The translations under genes and the position numbers were made by a program. Positions 62,481 through 64,000 of a DNA stretch of 64,000 bases are shown here, in pieces (within the stretch, counting starts at the first letter, position 1; each line of letters opens with the position of its first letter). The notes under the pieces are model-generated. The model was given only the letters and a program-made list of their open reading frames with translations. It had not been told where the DNA came from and ran no database searches. Source of the DNA: Haliea sp. (GTDB lineage: Bacteria; Pseudomonadota; Gammaproteobacteria; Pseudomonadales; Halieaceae); NCBI GenBank assembly GCA_016704305.1, contig JADJAL010000001.1, positions 1 through 64,000 of the forward strand, read 5' to 3'.

Positions 62481-63862
62481 ACAAGCACATCAACATCACT
62501 GCTGAAGACCTGGCTGAACCGCTGACGTATCCGGTGGAGGCATTCCTCTCACCCGAATACGCCCGGGCCGAGCGCGACCTGTTGTGGCCAAAGGTGTGGC
62601 AGATGGCCGGCCGCCTGGAGGACATCCCCGAGGTCGGCAATTACTTTACCTACAACATCCTCGACGAATCGATCATCGTGGTGCGCACCGCGCCGGACAC
62701 GTTGAGCGCGTTTTACAACGTCTGCCCGCATCGCGGCCGCCAGTTGGTGAATACGCCCGACAACGTGAACGGCGTGCGCGGCAAGAAGCAGCATTTCGTG
62801 TGCGGCTTCCACGGCTGGACTTACGACCTGGAAGGCAAGAACACCTTTGTACTCGACCCGCAGGACTGGAAAGGCGCGCTGACGCCCGAACGCACCTGCC
62901 TCACCCCGCTCAAGGTCGATACCTGGGGTGGTTGGGTGTACATCAACATGGACCCGGACTGCGAACCGCTGCTTGATTTCCTCGGCGACGTGGACCGCAT
63001 CCTGGCGCCGTTTGAGTTCGACAAGATGCGCTACAAGTGGCGGCAGTGGGTGATCTATCCCTGCAACTGGAAAACCGCGATCGAAGCGTTCATGGAGCCT
63101 TACCACGTCGCAGGCACGCACTCGCAATTGCTCAAGTACGGCGAGTTCTACGCCTACAGCAAGGCCTATGGCGCGCACGGCGTCAGCGGCTTTGACGAGC
63201 GCGATCCCGAACTCAGGAAGACCGGTGGCACCGGGGTGACGCGCGCTGGCGGCGCCAAGGGCTCGGACCCGCGCATCACCTCCTATGAACTGGCGCGCGA
63301 GAATTACGAATCGCTGCTGCACTCCGGTTCAACCGACACGCTGGTCAATGCCGCGAAGCGCCTGGTCGATGAATTGCCCGAGGGCACTTCGGGCCCGGAT
63401 GTGGTGAAACACTGGCTGGCGTCAGCCAGGGCGGATGATGCGGCGCGCGGCGTGATCTGGCCGCAGATGACGGTTGAGCAACAATCGGAAGCGGGCCTCG
63501 CATGGAGCCTGTTCCCCAACCAGACGATCCTGCAGGGCGTGACCTTCGCGCTGTGCTACCGCTCGCGCCCGTACGGCGACGACCCCAACAAATGCATTTT
63601 CGAATCCTACGCGCTGGAGCGCTTCCCCGAAGGGCAGGAGCCGAAGACGGAATGGGTGTATGCCGACCCCACCCCCGAGAACTGGGGCCCGGTGCTGGCG
63701 CAGGATTTCTCCAACATGGAGTGGGTGCAAAAAGGCATGAAATCGCGTGGTTTTCGCGGCCCGCTGCCCAACCCGCACCAGGAGCGCAAGGTCACCAATT
63801 TCCACCGCGTGTTGTCGGAGTATATGGGCCGCGGCTATCCCAGCCTGCTGGACGACAAGTAG
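62477..63862 (+). CDS. Rieske non-haem iron oxygenase, alpha subunit (second copy)
   Basis: A 461-residue paralogue of the oxygenase at 29428. Cluster ligands Cys83, His85, Cys109 and His112 and active-site His210 and His215 are at identical positions; about two thirds of residues 21-90 match by my count. The residue before the histidines differs (MEPYH here, NETYH there), so iron-site or substrate preference may have diverged. Its ATG overlaps the BVMO stop by 4 bases, pairing two oxygenases in one unit. Confidence 0.92.
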   Translation: MNKHINITAEDLAEPLTYPVEAFLSPEYARAERDLLWPKVWQMAGRLEDIPEVGNYFTYNILDESIIVVRTAPDTLSAFYNVCPHRGRQLVNTPDNVNGVRGKKQHFVCGFHGWTYDLEGKNTFVLDPQDWKGALTPERTCLTPLKVDTWGGWVYINMDPDCEPLLDFLGDVDRILAPFEFDKMRYKWRQWVIYPCNWKTAIEAFMEPYHVAGTHSQLLKYGEFYAYSKAYGAHGVSGFDERDPELRKTGGTGVTRAGGAKGSDPRITSYELARENYESLLHSGSTDTLVNAAKRLVDELPEGTSGPDVVKHWLASARADDAARGVIWPQMTVEQQSEAGLAWSLFPNQTILQGVTFALCYRSRPYGDDPNKCIFESYALERFPEGQEPKTEWVYADPTPENWGPVLAQDFSNMEWVQKGMKSRGFRGPLPNPHQERKVTNFHRVLSEYMGRGYPSLLDDK

Positions 63863-63909
63863 GCGAACGAACATTCCACTTCAAAATAAATCTACAAGGT
63901 AAGAGAACA

Positions 63910-64000
63910 TGTACGCAGACGAGAAAGCGCCCGACACCAACCCACCCGCCACCGATCGCACGACCGTGAAAGTCTACGAGCGCATCCTCGATCTCCTCGA
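63910..64000 (+). CDS. Partial CDS, possibly a regulator
   Basis: An ATG at 63910 opens MYADEKAPDTNPPATDRTTV then KVYERILDLL at the window edge, with an AAGGTAAGAG site upstream. The VYERILDLL stretch looks like the first helix of a GntR- or IclR-type HTH, but only 30 residues are visible, so identity is open. Confidence 0.45.

Noticed and set aside
1..64000. CRISPR arrays, tRNA or rRNA genes, transposases
   Set aside because: No spaced direct repeats, no cloverleaf-like or rRNA-like sequence and no transposase domain were recognised on either strand by eye; a covariance-model scan would be needed to exclude small RNAs.

Overview
The window reads as a chromosomal stretch of a G+C-rich gammaproteobacterium. 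The closest fit by gene content is a marine, steroid- or terpenoid-degrading lineage of the Halieaceae/Spongiibacteraceae type. Pointers are many CoA-linked ring-degradation genes, two Rieske oxygenases, a Baeyer-Villiger monooxygenase, a PEP-CTERM-tagged DUF3494 (ice-binding-like) protein, a DUF4212/solute-symporter pair, and DUF3309, CsbD, DUF883 and YqjE/YqjK stress proteins. The lineage is inferred from content only. I recognised no rRNA, tRNA, CRISPR array or transposase.

Layout. 1-3051: wreck of a type I restriction-modification locus on the minus strand (hsdR with several frameshifts and a stop, preceded by a 5' stub of hsdM). 3135-16748: one long minus-strand catabolic operon, in transcription order an atypical enoyl-CoA hydratase, HyuB, HyuA, a two-domain CaiB/BaiF CoA-transferase (frameshifted), an AraC regulator, P450, SDR, a KstD-like flavoprotein, enoyl-CoA hydratase and a small alpha/beta-barrel protein. 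A divergent AraC regulator and an SDR follow (16870-18884). 18890-26686: a TetR-centred cluster with two acyl-CoA dehydrogenases (one broken), an enoyl-CoA hydratase, TetR, SDR, a carboxymuconolactone-decarboxylase/acyl-CoA-ligase fusion and a TauD-type dioxygenase. 26777-26982 is a structured inverted-repeat element. 27000-33953: an acyl-CoA ligase and GntR regulator (minus) facing a Rieske oxygenase, CaiB, acyl-CoA dehydrogenase and enoyl-CoA hydratase operon (plus). 34091-53716: an envelope and general-stress island with CsbD, a giant cyclic beta-1,2-glucan synthase, superoxide dismutase, three Crp/Fnr paralogues, BON/OsmY, several tiny membrane proteins, lipoproteins, the DUF3494 protein and an ABC-2 exporter. 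53868-56709: solute symporter with DUF4212 partner and a histone-H1-like protein. 56760-64000: an IclR-controlled operon with an acyl-CoA ligase (frameshifted), MaoC-like protein, Baeyer-Villiger monooxygenase, second Rieske oxygenase and the start of another gene.

How it fits together. Each catabolic block pairs a CoA-activating enzyme (ligase or CaiB) with ring-attacking oxygenases (P450, Rieske, BVMO, TauD), desaturating enzymes (KstD-like, acyl-CoA dehydrogenases) and hydratases. Each has its own regulator (AraC, TetR, GntR, IclR) with palindromes in the control region.

The most interesting signal is in the stress island. A 16-bp palindrome close to TGTNCGNTANCGNACA recurs at nine or more places, almost all 60-130 bp upstream of stress-type genes, including one of the three Crp/Fnr genes and the operon carrying the other two. 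It has the geometry of a Crp/Fnr operator, so I propose a local regulon. Five otherwise well-preserved genes also carry one or two single-base indels, which could be sequence errors or real recent decay; read data would settle it.
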